Of a DNA stretch of 34,795 nucleotides, positions 16,485 through 24,878 are shown piece by piece. The notes beneath the pieces were generated by a model. It was not told the DNA's origin. It did not search any database and worked only from the letters and a program-made list of their open reading frames with translations. Position numbers and translations under genes: made by a program. Origin of the DNA: an uncultured Granulosicoccaceae bacterium (GTDB lineage: Bacteria > Pseudomonadota > Gammaproteobacteria > Granulosicoccales > Granulosicoccaceae); assembly GCA_937928685.1 (NCBI GenBank), contig CALGJU010000222.1:1-34795 (forward strand). Reading direction: 5' to 3'. Within the stretch, counting starts at the first letter, position 1. Every line of letters begins with the position of its first letter.

Positions 16485-17804
16485 TTGAAAGATTGGATCA
16501 GCCGTCGCTCCCAGACGCGCCCCTCTACAAAAACACGCTTTAACGCAGGCACTATTGAAAGCCACTTTCAACGTGACCGTGCGCGTGTCATTCACAGCGC
16601 GTGGTTTCGTGCTTTGCAATCTAAAACACAAGTGCTGGGCCTTGGTGAAAGTGACTTCTATCGAACCCGCCTGACCCACTCACTTGAGGTGGCACAAATA
16701 GGCACAGGCGTCTGCGAGCACCTGCGCCGGACAGCCACCGTCGAACAAAGTGAATGGCTAGCGCCTAGCAGCCTGATGGATGCGGCCTGTCTTGCACATG
16801 ACATCGGACACTCCCCATTCGGACACGGTGGTGAAGTTGCGCTGAATTACATGATGCGGGACCACGGTGGATTTGAAGCCAACGGACAAACATTAAGAAT
16901 ACTCGCACGTCTTGGGGAATATTCAGAAAACAGTGGACTTGATTTAACCAGGCGCAGCACCCTGGGCATTATAAAGTATCCGGGGTTCTGCTCAGAGCTT
17001 GCACAGTACAAAGAAAACTCAGAATCAAAAGCACCACTCAATCTAGATGACTGGCACCCACCCAAAGGCATCTACAGTGACGAAAGAGATGTTCTTGAAT
17101 GGACCCTTGAATCCTTTAGCAGTGCCGATCGTAAATTATTCGTCAGCACCAAAACCGCCCCTGGTGGTGGTCATTTAAAAACATGCTATAAGAGTTTTGA
17201 CACTTCTATCATGGAGCTGGCTGACGATATTGCCTACGGGGTTCATGACCTCGAAGACGCAGTGGCCATGTCTCTGATCTCTCCAAACCAATGGGATCAG
17301 AAATTCCTGCAACTGCTACCAGATGCTGATTCCAATCCCATCAGTGCAAAGCCCGATTTCTACACAGAGAACCTGTTCAGCGGGAGCAATAAAAAACGTA
17401 AGCACGCCATTAGTAAACTGGTTGGATGGTTTATTGATGAAATCTCTATCATCGAAATTGCGGAGTTTGAACATCCGTTGTTGCGCTATCAAGCATCGAT
17501 GAGCCCGGACGCATCGGCACTGCTCAAACTGATGAAAACCTTTGTTATGGAAAACGTTATTCTGAGACCCGAATTGCAAGCACTTCAATACCGCGGACAG
17601 CAGGTCATACTGAAAATATTTGACATTTATCTGCACAATGGCGCACGCCTACTGCCAACACAAGTATGGGAGGAATCTCAGGATAGCGAAAATCCGCAGC
17701 GAATCTTGTCGGACCATATATCAGCCCTGACAGATGCCTCTGCGACCAGAATTTACCATCGATTGTCCACTCCGAGCGCCGGCTCAATTTTTGACCGAAT
17801 TTAA
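16485..17804 (+). CDS. dgt: dGTPase / dNTP triphosphohydrolase (HD domain)
   Basis: A 439-aa protein with the HD-superfamily metal site: RTRLTHSLEVAQIG (H65), CLAHDIGHSPFGHGGE (H105, D106) and ELADDIAYGVHDLEDA (a further Asp, about 246). It also has the substrate-proximal family block RARVIHSAWFRALQSKTQVLGL. It hydrolyses dGTP, or dNTPs more broadly, to deoxynucleoside and triphosphate in the cytoplasm. The length matches the roughly 440-aa Dgt-like group rather than the 505-aa E. coli enzyme. The start is TTG, since no in-frame ATG is near and residues 1-12 (MKDWISRRSQTR) fit the family N-terminus. It is monocistronic, downstream of a MITE. Confidence 0.92.
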   Translation: MKDWISRRSQTRPSTKTRFNAGTIESHFQRDRARVIHSAWFRALQSKTQVLGLGESDFYRTRLTHSLEVAQIGTGVCEHLRRTATVEQSEWLAPSSLMDAACLAHDIGHSPFGHGGEVALNYMMRDHGGFEANGQTLRILARLGEYSENSGLDLTRRSTLGIIKYPGFCSELAQYKENSESKAPLNLDDWHPPKGIYSDERDVLEWTLESFSSADRKLFVSTKTAPGGGHLKTCYKSFDTSIMELADDIAYGVHDLEDAVAMSLISPNQWDQKFLQLLPDADSNPISAKPDFYTENLFSGSNKKRKHAISKLVGWFIDEISIIEIAEFEHPLLRYQASMSPDASALLKLMKTFVMENVILRPELQALQYRGQQVILKIFDIYLHNGARLLPTQVWEESQDSENPQRILSDHISALTDASATRIYHRLSTPSAGSIFDRI

Positions 17805-18006
17805 CCGCAGCTGAATCACACTGACCCACAACTAATCCGCACACGACACTATTTTCCAATCCTCACTGTCAGTCCTCACTAAACCAGCGTTTTGCTTGAT
17901 CTCATAGCGCGTTTGCCACATGCTGTCGGTGTCGCAATGCCGTCGCACTAATGACTGTCGGTGGTGCCTTGCGCTAACAATCATTGCTGCCAAAGAGAGG
18001 ATTACA

Positions 18007-19023
18007 ATGAAACTCACTACTCGCTTACTTCGTACTGGTCTTGCAGCCACCGCCTCACTTGTGCTGGCCGCCACTGCAACTGCTGCCGATATCGAACCTG
18101 CCGTGGTTTTCGATATGGGTGGAAAATTCGATAAATCATTTAACCAGGGTGTCTACGACGGCGCAGAACGATTCAAAAACGAAACCGGCCTGAAATACCG
18201 GGAATTCGAAGTCACCAACGAAGCCCAACGCGAGCAAGCGTTGCGCAGAATGGCACAACGTGGTGCCGACCCCGTACTGGGTATAGGCTTTGCGCAAGCG
18301 CCAGCGCTTGAGAAAGTCGCCAAAGAATTCCCGGACGTACGCTTCGCCATCATCGACATGGTGGTCGATCTGCCAAACGTTCGCTCCATCGTATTCAAGG
18401 AACACGAAGGTTCATTCCTGGTGGGAGCACTGGCAGCCCTGGCTTCAGAGTCTGGCAAAGTCGGCTTTGTCGGTGGCATGGACATCCCTCTCATCCGCCG
18501 CTTTGCCTGCGGTTATGAGCAAGGAGCCAAACACGTCAATCCTGACGCCGACGTAATCCAGAACATGACAGGCACAACACCTGCTGCGTGGAATGATCCG
18601 GGCCGCGGTGGTGAATTGACCAAAAGCCAATTCGAGCGCGGTGTCGATGTGGTCTATGCCGCAGCCGGTGGCACAGGTGTCGGGGTGTATCAGGCCGCCA
18701 AAGATGCCGGCAAGCTGGCCATTGGTGTTGATTCAAACCAGAACTATCTGCATCCGGGCACCATGCTGACCTCTATGCTGAAGCGCGTTGACGTTGCTGC
18801 ATACAATGTTTTTATGGATGCTAAAAATGACGAGTTCACAGCAGGCATTCAAGTGCTGGGCTTGGCCGAAGAAGGGGTTGGCTGGGCAATTGATGAGCAC
18901 AACGAATCAATGATCACCGGCGAAATGAAAGCCAAAGTTGACGAGCTATCTGAAATGATCAAGTCCGGTGACCTCACTGTGCACGACTACACCAGTGACA
19001 ACACTTGTAAAGTTGCGGGATAA
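18007..19023 (+). CDS. BMP-family nucleoside ABC transporter, periplasmic binding protein
   Basis: 338 aa from the ATG at 18007, preceded by GAGAGG and followed by a signal peptide ending ATATAA before DIEPAVVFDMGGKFDKSFNQGVYDG, the classic BmpA/PnrA-like opening. The ORF-track start at 17920 is too early. Other family segments are RRMAQRGADPVLGIGFAQAPALEKVA, GFVGGMDIPLIRRFACGYEQGA and AIGVDSNQNYLHPGTMLTSMLKRVDVA. There is no lipobox cysteine, so it is a soluble periplasmic protein. The family binds purine or pyrimidine nucleosides. It is the first gene of a five-gene importer operon ending in cytidine deaminase. The 202-nt interval upstream (17805-18006) has no promoter I would call confidently. 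Confidence 0.92.
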   Translation: MKLTTRLLRTGLAATASLVLAATATAADIEPAVVFDMGGKFDKSFNQGVYDGAERFKNETGLKYREFEVTNEAQREQALRRMAQRGADPVLGIGFAQAPALEKVAKEFPDVRFAIIDMVVDLPNVRSIVFKEHEGSFLVGALAALASESGKVGFVGGMDIPLIRRFACGYEQGAKHVNPDADVIQNMTGTTPAAWNDPGRGGELTKSQFERGVDVVYAAAGGTGVGVYQAAKDAGKLAIGVDSNQNYLHPGTMLTSMLKRVDVAAYNVFMDAKNDEFTAGIQVLGLAEEGVGWAIDEHNESMITGEMKAKVDELSEMIKSGDLTVHDYTSDNTCKVAG

Positions 19024-19041
19024 TACTGCTTTCATTGCTAT

Positions 19042-20637
19042 GTGTACCACTCACTGATGCAAAGCCAGAAGACACAGGGGGAAGACAGACCTCTTCCCCC
19101 TGCTAATGATCAGCTCGCTATTGAGCTAAGAAAAATCTGCAAGCGATTCGGCCAGGTACAGGCCAATCGCAACATCGATTTACAAGTCCAGCCGGGGACC
19201 ATTCACGGTATCGTCGGTGAAAACGGCGCTGGCAAATCCACACTGATGAGTATCTTGTACGGCTTCTATCAAGCTGACAGCGGTGAGATACTTATCAATG
19301 GAAAACCTGCAAAAATTAAAAGCTCCAGAGATGCCATAGATTCGGGCATTGGTATGGTGCACCAGCACTTTATGCTGGTAGAAACATTCACCGTACTCGA
19401 AAACGTATTGCTCGGCGCGGAACAAAGCGCAATGCTGGACAAGAGTGAACGCAATGCTCGCGACGTGTTGGAGCACCTGTCTGAAGAATACCAACTGAGC
19501 GTGCCACTCGATGCGATCACGGGCGAACTGCCGGTGGGTCAGCAGCAACGTACTGAAATTCTAAAGGCGCTTTATCGTAATGCCGAAATATTAATTCTAG
19601 ATGAACCGACCGGTGTACTCACACCGCAGGAAGCTGACCAACTGTTTCGGGTGTTACAGGCACTTAAAGACCGCGGTGTAACTATTATTCTTATAACTCA
19701 TAAACTGCGTGAGATTATGGATATCACTGACAACGTCTCAGTGCTTAGGTTAGGCGAAATAGTTTCAACACAGCGAACCGCTGACACCAGTACCGCCGCA
19801 TTAGCCGAGCTTATGGTCGGCAGAAAGCTTGAAACGCAAAGTTTCGAAAAAGTCGACAACCCCGATGCTGAAAACGGAATTGAAGTACACAACCTGACAG
19901 TCAAGGATGATCGTGGTCTGACTCGCATTGATAACATCAGCTTTAACGTCAAAAGAGGTGAGATTGTCGGCATTGCAGGAGTTGCAGGAAATGGCCAAAG
20001 CACGCTACTGGAAGTGCTAGCCGGCATACAATCTCCGGGCAGTGGTGAATTTGTGATTAACGGCCACAACGTCACACCGGATACAACAATCAGCCCGAAA
20101 GAAATGCGTGAAATTGGCGTACAACACGTACCGGAAGATCGCCTGAGACTCGGATTAATAAAATCTTTCAGCGCAGCAGAATCATCTGTTTTGGGATATC
20201 AGAATCGAAAAAAATTCAATTGGCGTATGTTCCTGAATATAAGAAGCATTCGCGCCGCCTGTAAAAAGTTAATGCAGGCCTTTGACGTACGCCCCCCCGA
20301 TCCGAAATTGAAATCATCCAGTTTTTCAGGTGGCAATCAACAAAAGCTGATACTTGCACGTGAACTTGAACAATCACCATCCGTGTTGTTAGTAGGGCAA
20401 CCCACACGTGGCGTTGATATAGGTGCGATCGAATTAATTCACCAGAAAATCATTGAAATTCGCGATGCTAATTGTGCCGTGTTACTGGTGTCGGTGGAGC
20501 TTGATGAAATCATGACACTCAGCGACCGGATACTCGTTATGTTTGAAGGTCGAATCGTCGGCACGATGAACGGCAGCGATGCCGACAAAACCACCCTCGG
20601 TTTAATGATGGCAAACGCCATGGACAATGCCGCGTGA
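19042..20637 (+). CDS. Nucleoside ABC transporter, tandem ATP-binding protein
   Basis: A 531-aa protein with two ABC domains. Domain 1 is complete: Walker A GENGAGKST (59-67), signature-like LPVGQQQRTEILKAL, Walker B LILDEPTGVLTP. Domain 2 is degenerate: GVAGNGQSTLLEVLAG lacks the Walker A lysine and LLVGQPTRGVD has Gln where the catalytic Glu is usual, while the signature SGGNQQK is intact. This asymmetry is normal for BMP/ribose-type importers. The frame opens at GTG 19042; ATG at 19057 (residue 6) is an equally possible start. It lies 18 nt after the binding protein and energises the two permeases that follow. Confidence 0.93.
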   Translation: MYHSLMQSQKTQGEDRPLPPANDQLAIELRKICKRFGQVQANRNIDLQVQPGTIHGIVGENGAGKSTLMSILYGFYQADSGEILINGKPAKIKSSRDAIDSGIGMVHQHFMLVETFTVLENVLLGAEQSAMLDKSERNARDVLEHLSEEYQLSVPLDAITGELPVGQQQRTEILKALYRNAEILILDEPTGVLTPQEADQLFRVLQALKDRGVTIILITHKLREIMDITDNVSVLRLGEIVSTQRTADTSTAALAELMVGRKLETQSFEKVDNPDAENGIEVHNLTVKDDRGLTRIDNISFNVKRGEIVGIAGVAGNGQSTLLEVLAGIQSPGSGEFVINGHNVTPDTTISPKEMREIGVQHVPEDRLRLGLIKSFSAAESSVLGYQNRKKFNWRMFLNIRSIRAACKKLMQAFDVRPPDPKLKSSSFSGGNQQKLILARELEQSPSVLLVGQPTRGVDIGAIELIHQKIIEIRDANCAVLLVSVELDEIMTLSDRILVMFEGRIVGTMNGSDADKTTLGLMMANAMDNAA

Positions 20638-21758
20638 GCACCAGCAACGTTGAGCTACCCGCATGGATCGAAGTTATTTTGATCCCCGTACTAAACATCT
20701 GCCTCGCACTATTCTTTGCAGGGTTAATTATTTTTGCCATTGGTGAGAGCCCGCTGGAAGCAGTAGGCATCATGCTCAATGGTGCATTTGGTTACGATGA
20801 AGGTGTCGGCTACACGCTCTACTACACAACCAACTTTATATTTACCGGCTTAGCCGTCGCTATAGCTTTTCACGCACGTTTATTTAACATTGGCGGTGAA
20901 GGTCAGGCTTACATTGGTGGCCTGGGAGTCGGGCTGGCGTTCTTACTGCTTGACGGTTATCTCCCTACTGTTTTACTGCTTCCCATTGGCATCATCGCCG
21001 CCGCGTTGTTTGGTGCTGCATGGGCTTTTATACCCGCCTGGTTGCAAGCTTATCGCGGTAGTCATATTGTCATCACCACCATCATGTTCAACTTTATCGC
21101 ATCAGCTGTGATGGTTTATCTGCTGGTTAATGTACTGATTAAGCCCGGCAGCATGTCACCGGAGACGCGCGAATTCAGCCAGTCATCATGGATGCCTTTT
21201 ATGCATGAAATGCTCGCTGTTGTCGGCATTGATGTCACACGCACACCGCTCAACCTGTCTTTCATTCTTGCGTTGGTCTGCTGCCTTCTTGTGTGGATAT
21301 ATATCTGGAAAACCCGTTGGGGCTATGCACTCAGAACAGCAGGGCAAAGCGAAGCCGCGGCGGTCTACGCTGGCATTAAGCCGAAAAGAATAATCATCAT
21401 TACCATGTGCATCTCCGGTGCGCTGGCAGGTATGGTGGCCGTCAACGAAGTAATGGGCGTACACCACCGCGTGATACTTAACTTTACTGCAGGCTACGGC
21501 TTCACCGGCATTGCTGTCGCCTTAATGGGACGCAATCACCCGGTGGGAATTATACTGGCGAGTCTGCTGTTCGGTGTGTTGTATCAGGGCGGTGCCGAAC
21601 TCGCATTCGAAATGCCGAAAATTACCCGTGAAATGGTAGTAGCGATACAGGGACTGATTATTCTGTTTTCCGGCGCACTGGCACTGATGTTACGTCCCGC
21701 CATGGTAAAAATATGGCTGGCAATAATGCCTGCACGGGCAGTCGCACAGCATGGATAG
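20634..21758 (+). CDS. Nucleoside ABC transporter permease 1
   Basis: A 374-aa polytopic permease of the BPD_transp_2 (ribose/BMP) type, with FHARLFNIGGEGQAYIGGLGVG, AYRGSHIVITTIMFNFIASAVMVYLL and GYGFTGIAVALMGRNHPVGIILASLLFG. It starts at GTG, overlapping the ATPase gene by 4 nt, and overlaps the second permease by 8 nt. It forms half of the inner-membrane channel for nucleosides. The pattern of ATPase plus long and short permease matches YufO/YufP/YufQ (NupOPQ)-like systems. Confidence 0.92.
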   Translation: MSTSNVELPAWIEVILIPVLNICLALFFAGLIIFAIGESPLEAVGIMLNGAFGYDEGVGYTLYYTTNFIFTGLAVAIAFHARLFNIGGEGQAYIGGLGVGLAFLLLDGYLPTVLLLPIGIIAAALFGAAWAFIPAWLQAYRGSHIVITTIMFNFIASAVMVYLLVNVLIKPGSMSPETREFSQSSWMPFMHEMLAVVGIDVTRTPLNLSFILALVCCLLVWIYIWKTRWGYALRTAGQSEAAAVYAGIKPKRIIIITMCISGALAGMVAVNEVMGVHHRVILNFTAGYGFTGIAVALMGRNHPVGIILASLLFGVLYQGGAELAFEMPKITREMVVAIQGLIILFSGALALMLRPAMVKIWLAIMPARAVAQHG

Positions 21759-22731
21759 CCTACTTAACGCGCAAACTGTGTTGTCGACGCTTGATGCCAC
21801 GTTACGAGTATCAACCCCGCTTATTCTGTGCGCTATGGCGGGTCTGTTCTCTGAGCGCTCAGGCATCATTGATATCAGTCTTGAAGGTAAAATGCTTTTC
21901 GCAGCCTTTGCCGCAGGCGCGGTAGCAGCTGTGACCGGCTCACCGTGGCTGGCACTAGCCGCCGGCATGTTAATCAGCACCGTGCTGTCACTTCTCCATG
22001 GCTTCGCCTGCATCACTACCCGAGGCGATCAGGTCGTCAGCGGCCTAGCAATCAACGTCCTCGCGTCGGGACTCACAATTGTTCTGGGCATCGCATGGTT
22101 CTCGCAAGGCGGTCAGACACCGGCGCTGGCATCTGACGCGCGCTTCATGCCATTGGAATTACCCTTCATTGAACAGATCGGCAATCTTCCGTTTATAGGA
22201 CCCTTCTTGGAGATCGTGATCAGCGGTCACAATCTGCTGGTCTATGTAGCGCTGATCGCAGTTCCCATAACCTGGTGGGTGGTGTATAAAACCCGCTTCG
22301 GTTTGCGTCTGCGAGCAGTGGGAGAAAACCCGTTGGCAGTCGACACGGCTGGCATTTCTGTCAGCCTGCTACGCTACAAGGCTGTGGTAATTGCAGGTGT
22401 GCTATGCGGGATTGCGGGGACCTATCTGGCGATCGCACAAAACGCCGCCTTCGCTCGTGAGATGACCGCAGGACAGGGCTATATTGCACTCGCAGCAATG
22501 ATATTCGGCAAATGGCGACCGGTCCCGGCCCTTCTGGCGTGTTTGATGTTCGGCTTTCTCGATGCAGTCGCTATACGCCTGCAGGGAGTGCCACTGCCTG
22601 GTATTGGCGAGGTGCCAGTGCAGCTCATACAAGCACTGCCCTACCTGCTGACCGTGATCCTGCTGGCCGGATTCATCGGTAAAGCGGTCGCACCAAAAGC
22701 GATTGGAGTACCTTTTGCCAAAGAGCGATGA
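21751..22731 (+). CDS. Nucleoside ABC transporter permease 2
   Basis: A 326-aa polytopic permease with the family opening TPLILCAMAGLFSERSGIIDISLEGKML, GFACITTRGDQVVSGLAINVLASGLTIVLGI, and AGQGYIALAAMIFGKWRPVPALLACLMFGFLDA. It is paralogous to permease 1 but shorter, as usual for YufQ-type partners. Translation is coupled to permease 1 by an 8-nt overlap, and its last codons overlap the cytidine deaminase gene. It is predicted to heterodimerise with permease 1 in the inner membrane. Confidence 0.93.
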   Translation: MDSLLNAQTVLSTLDATLRVSTPLILCAMAGLFSERSGIIDISLEGKMLFAAFAAGAVAAVTGSPWLALAAGMLISTVLSLLHGFACITTRGDQVVSGLAINVLASGLTIVLGIAWFSQGGQTPALASDARFMPLELPFIEQIGNLPFIGPFLEIVISGHNLLVYVALIAVPITWWVVYKTRFGLRLRAVGENPLAVDTAGISVSLLRYKAVVIAGVLCGIAGTYLAIAQNAAFAREMTAGQGYIALAAMIFGKWRPVPALLACLMFGFLDAVAIRLQGVPLPGIGEVPVQLIQALPYLLTVILLAGFIGKAVAPKAIGVPFAKER

Positions 22732-23131
22732 TCCAAACCATGCAGCCCTGATCAGCGCCGCACAACGTGCCATGCACAACGCCTATGCGCCTTATTCCAA
22801 TTTTCAGGTAGGTGCTGCGATCTTAGCTGAAGATGGCAATATCTACGCGGGGTGCAATGTTGAGAACGCCGCTTATCCCGTCGGCTGCTGTGCCGAAGCA
22901 AGTGCCATAAGCGCCATGGTTATGAGTGGGCAGACATCTATCGCAGCAATAGCAGTGGTTGGCGCTGGCGATGAGCTGTGTACCCCGTGTGGCGGTTGTC
23001 GACAACGAATACGGGAATTTTCCAGTGAATCCACACCAATTCTCGTTTGCGATCAAAATGGTCTGCGCCACGAAACAACCTTAGGTGAATTACTGCCCCT
23101 TTCTTTCGGGCCAGACAACCTCCAACCCTAA
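22703..23131 (+). CDS. cdd: Cytidine deaminase
   Basis: A 142-aa zinc enzyme of the small homotetrameric class. Substrate-binding and catalytic blocks are visible: YAPYSNFQVGAAI, CNVENAAYPVGCCAEASAI (zinc Cys63, catalytic Glu65) and PCGGCRQ (zinc Cys96 and Cys99). It deaminates cytidine and deoxycytidine to uridine and deoxyuridine in the cytoplasm. Its position at the end of the nucleoside importer operon indicates co-expressed uptake and salvage. The start is uncertain: TTG 22703 overlaps permease 2 by 29 nt, and TTG 22715 is also in frame; no ATG fits. The CCAE segment has Cys where many homologues have a different small residue before the zinc Cys. Confidence 0.92.
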   Translation: MEYLLPKSDDPNHAALISAAQRAMHNAYAPYSNFQVGAAILAEDGNIYAGCNVENAAYPVGCCAEASAISAMVMSGQTSIAAIAVVGAGDELCTPCGGCRQRIREFSSESTPILVCDQNGLRHETTLGELLPLSFGPDNLQP

Positions 23132-23276
23132 CCTTTCGATTCCCGTTTGTTATAGCAGAGCTGCTGTCACCTTTTTTGCATGATCGAATACCGAACGCCC
23201 ACAACACCTTGCTTCTACAGCAACCTTGTGGCTTTCGAGTGTTCCTATTCGTAAATGATCAAAAGCATGCACCACT

Positions 23277-23816
23277 ATGAAAGGTATCGTATTTAACTAC
23301 TTAGGTGAAATGGTTGAGGAACAATTTGGCCTTGAAGCCTGGGACTCATTGTTGCAAAAGACCGGGCTTGACGGGCAATTTATAGCGTCTGAAACCTACC
23401 CTGACGAACAACTATTTGCTTTAGTGGCAGCCGCCAATGAAGCGACGGGTATCGAAACCAGGGAACTCATTCGATCTTTTGGTCGATTTATGCTGCCAAA
23501 CTTCAGAAAGCAGAACCCGCAGTTCTTTGAGGGTCATACCGACTTAAAGTCATTTCTGTTAACCGTAGATCGAGTAATCCACGTTGAAGTTCGAAAGCTT
23601 CACCCAGGCGCTGAGTTACCTGAATTTACCTACGATGACGAATCTGATTCAGAATTGACCATGCACTACACTTCTCCAAGAAAGCTGTGCTTTCTGGCCG
23701 AGGGGCTGATCGACGCTTCAGCAGAACATTTCAACACCCGCTACGAACTTGATCACGCACAGTGCATGCATGACGGTGCTGACTATTGCACTTTCAAAAT
23801 CAAAATTCTCACTTAG
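23277..23816 (+). CDS. H-NOX (haem nitric-oxide/oxygen binding) sensor protein
   Basis: A 179-aa stand-alone H-NOX protein. The proximal haem ligand His102 (VDRVIHVEVRKL) and the porphyrin-propionate motif Tyr131-x-Ser133-x-Arg135 (YTSPR) fall at exactly the positions known from the family. Position 140 is Leu rather than the distal Tyr of O2-binding members, which suggests an NO (and CO) sensor. Cys138, His160, Cys163 and Cys171 match, with a shift of one, the His/Cys3 zinc site described in Shewanella and Vibrio H-NOX. The start ATG lacks a clear Shine-Dalgarno. The gene is followed 4 nt later by a PP2C-type phosphatase, the likely partner. The 145-nt upstream interval has no recognisable NO-regulator site. 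Confidence 0.95.
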   Translation: MKGIVFNYLGEMVEEQFGLEAWDSLLQKTGLDGQFIASETYPDEQLFALVAAANEATGIETRELIRSFGRFMLPNFRKQNPQFFEGHTDLKSFLLTVDRVIHVEVRKLHPGAELPEFTYDDESDSELTMHYTSPRKLCFLAEGLIDASAEHFNTRYELDHAQCMHDGADYCTFKIKILT

Positions 23817-23820
23817 TAAA

Positions 23821-24792
23821 GTGGATATAGAAGTACTTCAACGAGCCTATGAAAGAGAGCGTGAGCGCCGCAAGCAGGCTGAAAAGCTTCTGGAAGAAAA
23901 GTCCAGAGAGTTATACTTGAGTTATGAAGAGCTTGATAACTCTCATCGCCAACTCGAGCAAACTCACGACGATCTGCAAAAGCAACAAACAGAACTGGTT
24001 CAACTGATCAACGCCTATGCATCAGTGACCAATGATCTGCAGCTCGCAGCAGCGCTACAGGCAGATCTCCTACCAGAGCCCATCGTTCTCGATACACACG
24101 CAGCGCGAGGTTATTTCCAACCAGCGCAATACGTAGCAGGCGATGCCTATGACTACTTTATGCTGCCAGACGATGTGTTCGCTTTTTATATCATTGATGT
24201 TGAAGGTCATGGAACAGCGTCCGCGATGACTTCATTTGCTATACACAGCCAGCTAAACCCCAAATATAACGGTATCTGCAGGCGCAATCTCGCGGCACAT
24301 GATAACCACTCAGCGGCGGTATGCGCTACCGTGAGTGATTTAAACAATGCATTTTATCGTCAGAACTCAGCTAGCAAGTACTTCACTATGATTTACGGGC
24401 TGCTCGATCTAAAAACCGGCGAGGTCACCTGGTGTCAGGCCGGGCATCCAGCACCAATTTTCAGCACCAAAAACGGAATTAAGGAAATAGGTGACGGTGG
24501 CTTTCCGGTAGGAACGTTAGAGGATCCCGCCTTCGAAGCTTCCTCTTTTACCTTGCAATCGAAAGATCGTTTAGTGCTTTATTCAGATGGAGCTGTAGAG
24601 TGTTTTTCGAAAGAAAAAGAAATGTTTGGCAAAGCCAGGCTATTTGACCTTTTGGCTCAAAGCAGCAGTGAAGCTCCGGAGCTATGCGTTAACAATATAC
24701 AAAGCTCCTTGCTTGAATGGAATGCCAGCGATCAGTTCGAAGATGATGTCACCATACTCTTTATCGACTATTTAGCGCCACCTTCAGAATAA
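23821..24792 (+). CDS. Coiled-coil PP2C/SpoIIE-type serine phosphatase (RsbU-like)
   Basis: 323 aa from the GTG at 23821. The ORF-track ATG at 23749 lies inside the H-NOX gene and translates its end out of frame. Residues about 5-66 form a charged coiled coil (RAYERERERRKQAEKLLEEKSRE...). Residues about 75-320 are a SpoIIE/PP2C domain with all metal-binding acids: GDAYD (Asp108), IDVEGHG (Asp126), YSDGAVE (Asp256) and FEDDVT (Asp308/309). Such enzymes dephosphorylate a STAS-domain antagonist in partner-switching pathways. A STAS protein and its kinase are encoded on the opposite strand about 4 kb away. With no sensor domain of its own, it probably receives its signal through the coiled coil, likely from the co-transcribed H-NOX protein (inference). 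Confidence 0.9.
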   Translation: MDIEVLQRAYERERERRKQAEKLLEEKSRELYLSYEELDNSHRQLEQTHDDLQKQQTELVQLINAYASVTNDLQLAAALQADLLPEPIVLDTHAARGYFQPAQYVAGDAYDYFMLPDDVFAFYIIDVEGHGTASAMTSFAIHSQLNPKYNGICRRNLAAHDNHSAAVCATVSDLNNAFYRQNSASKYFTMIYGLLDLKTGEVTWCQAGHPAPIFSTKNGIKEIGDGGFPVGTLEDPAFEASSFTLQSKDRLVLYSDGAVECFSKEKEMFGKARLFDLLAQSSSEAPELCVNNIQSSLLEWNASDQFEDDVTILFIDYLAPPSE

Positions 24793-24878
24793 ATCCGAAC
24801 TTATCCAAATGTTGTGCAGCCCCTGCCGATCTTCAACAGCCTGGCCTGCATTATTCATGAGAATTCCATGTCTAAGAT

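Noticed and set aside
19970-20430. Second ABC domain of the nucleoside ATPase as a damaged gene
   Set aside because: Loss of the Walker A lysine and catalytic Glu in domain 2 is usual for BMP-type double ATPases; the frame is intact.
23132-23276. AGCAGAGCTGCT followed by a T-run as a terminator for cdd
   Set aside because: The dyad leaves only a 2-nt loop (or a 4-bp stem) and the T-run is displaced by several bases; too weak to call.
23749-23820. ORF-track start of the phosphatase at 23749, overlapping H-NOX, or a frameshifted H-NOX-phosphatase fusion
   Set aside because: The first 24 residues are the out-of-frame end of the H-NOX gene; both proteins are complete and a GTG at 23821 directly opens the coiled coil.
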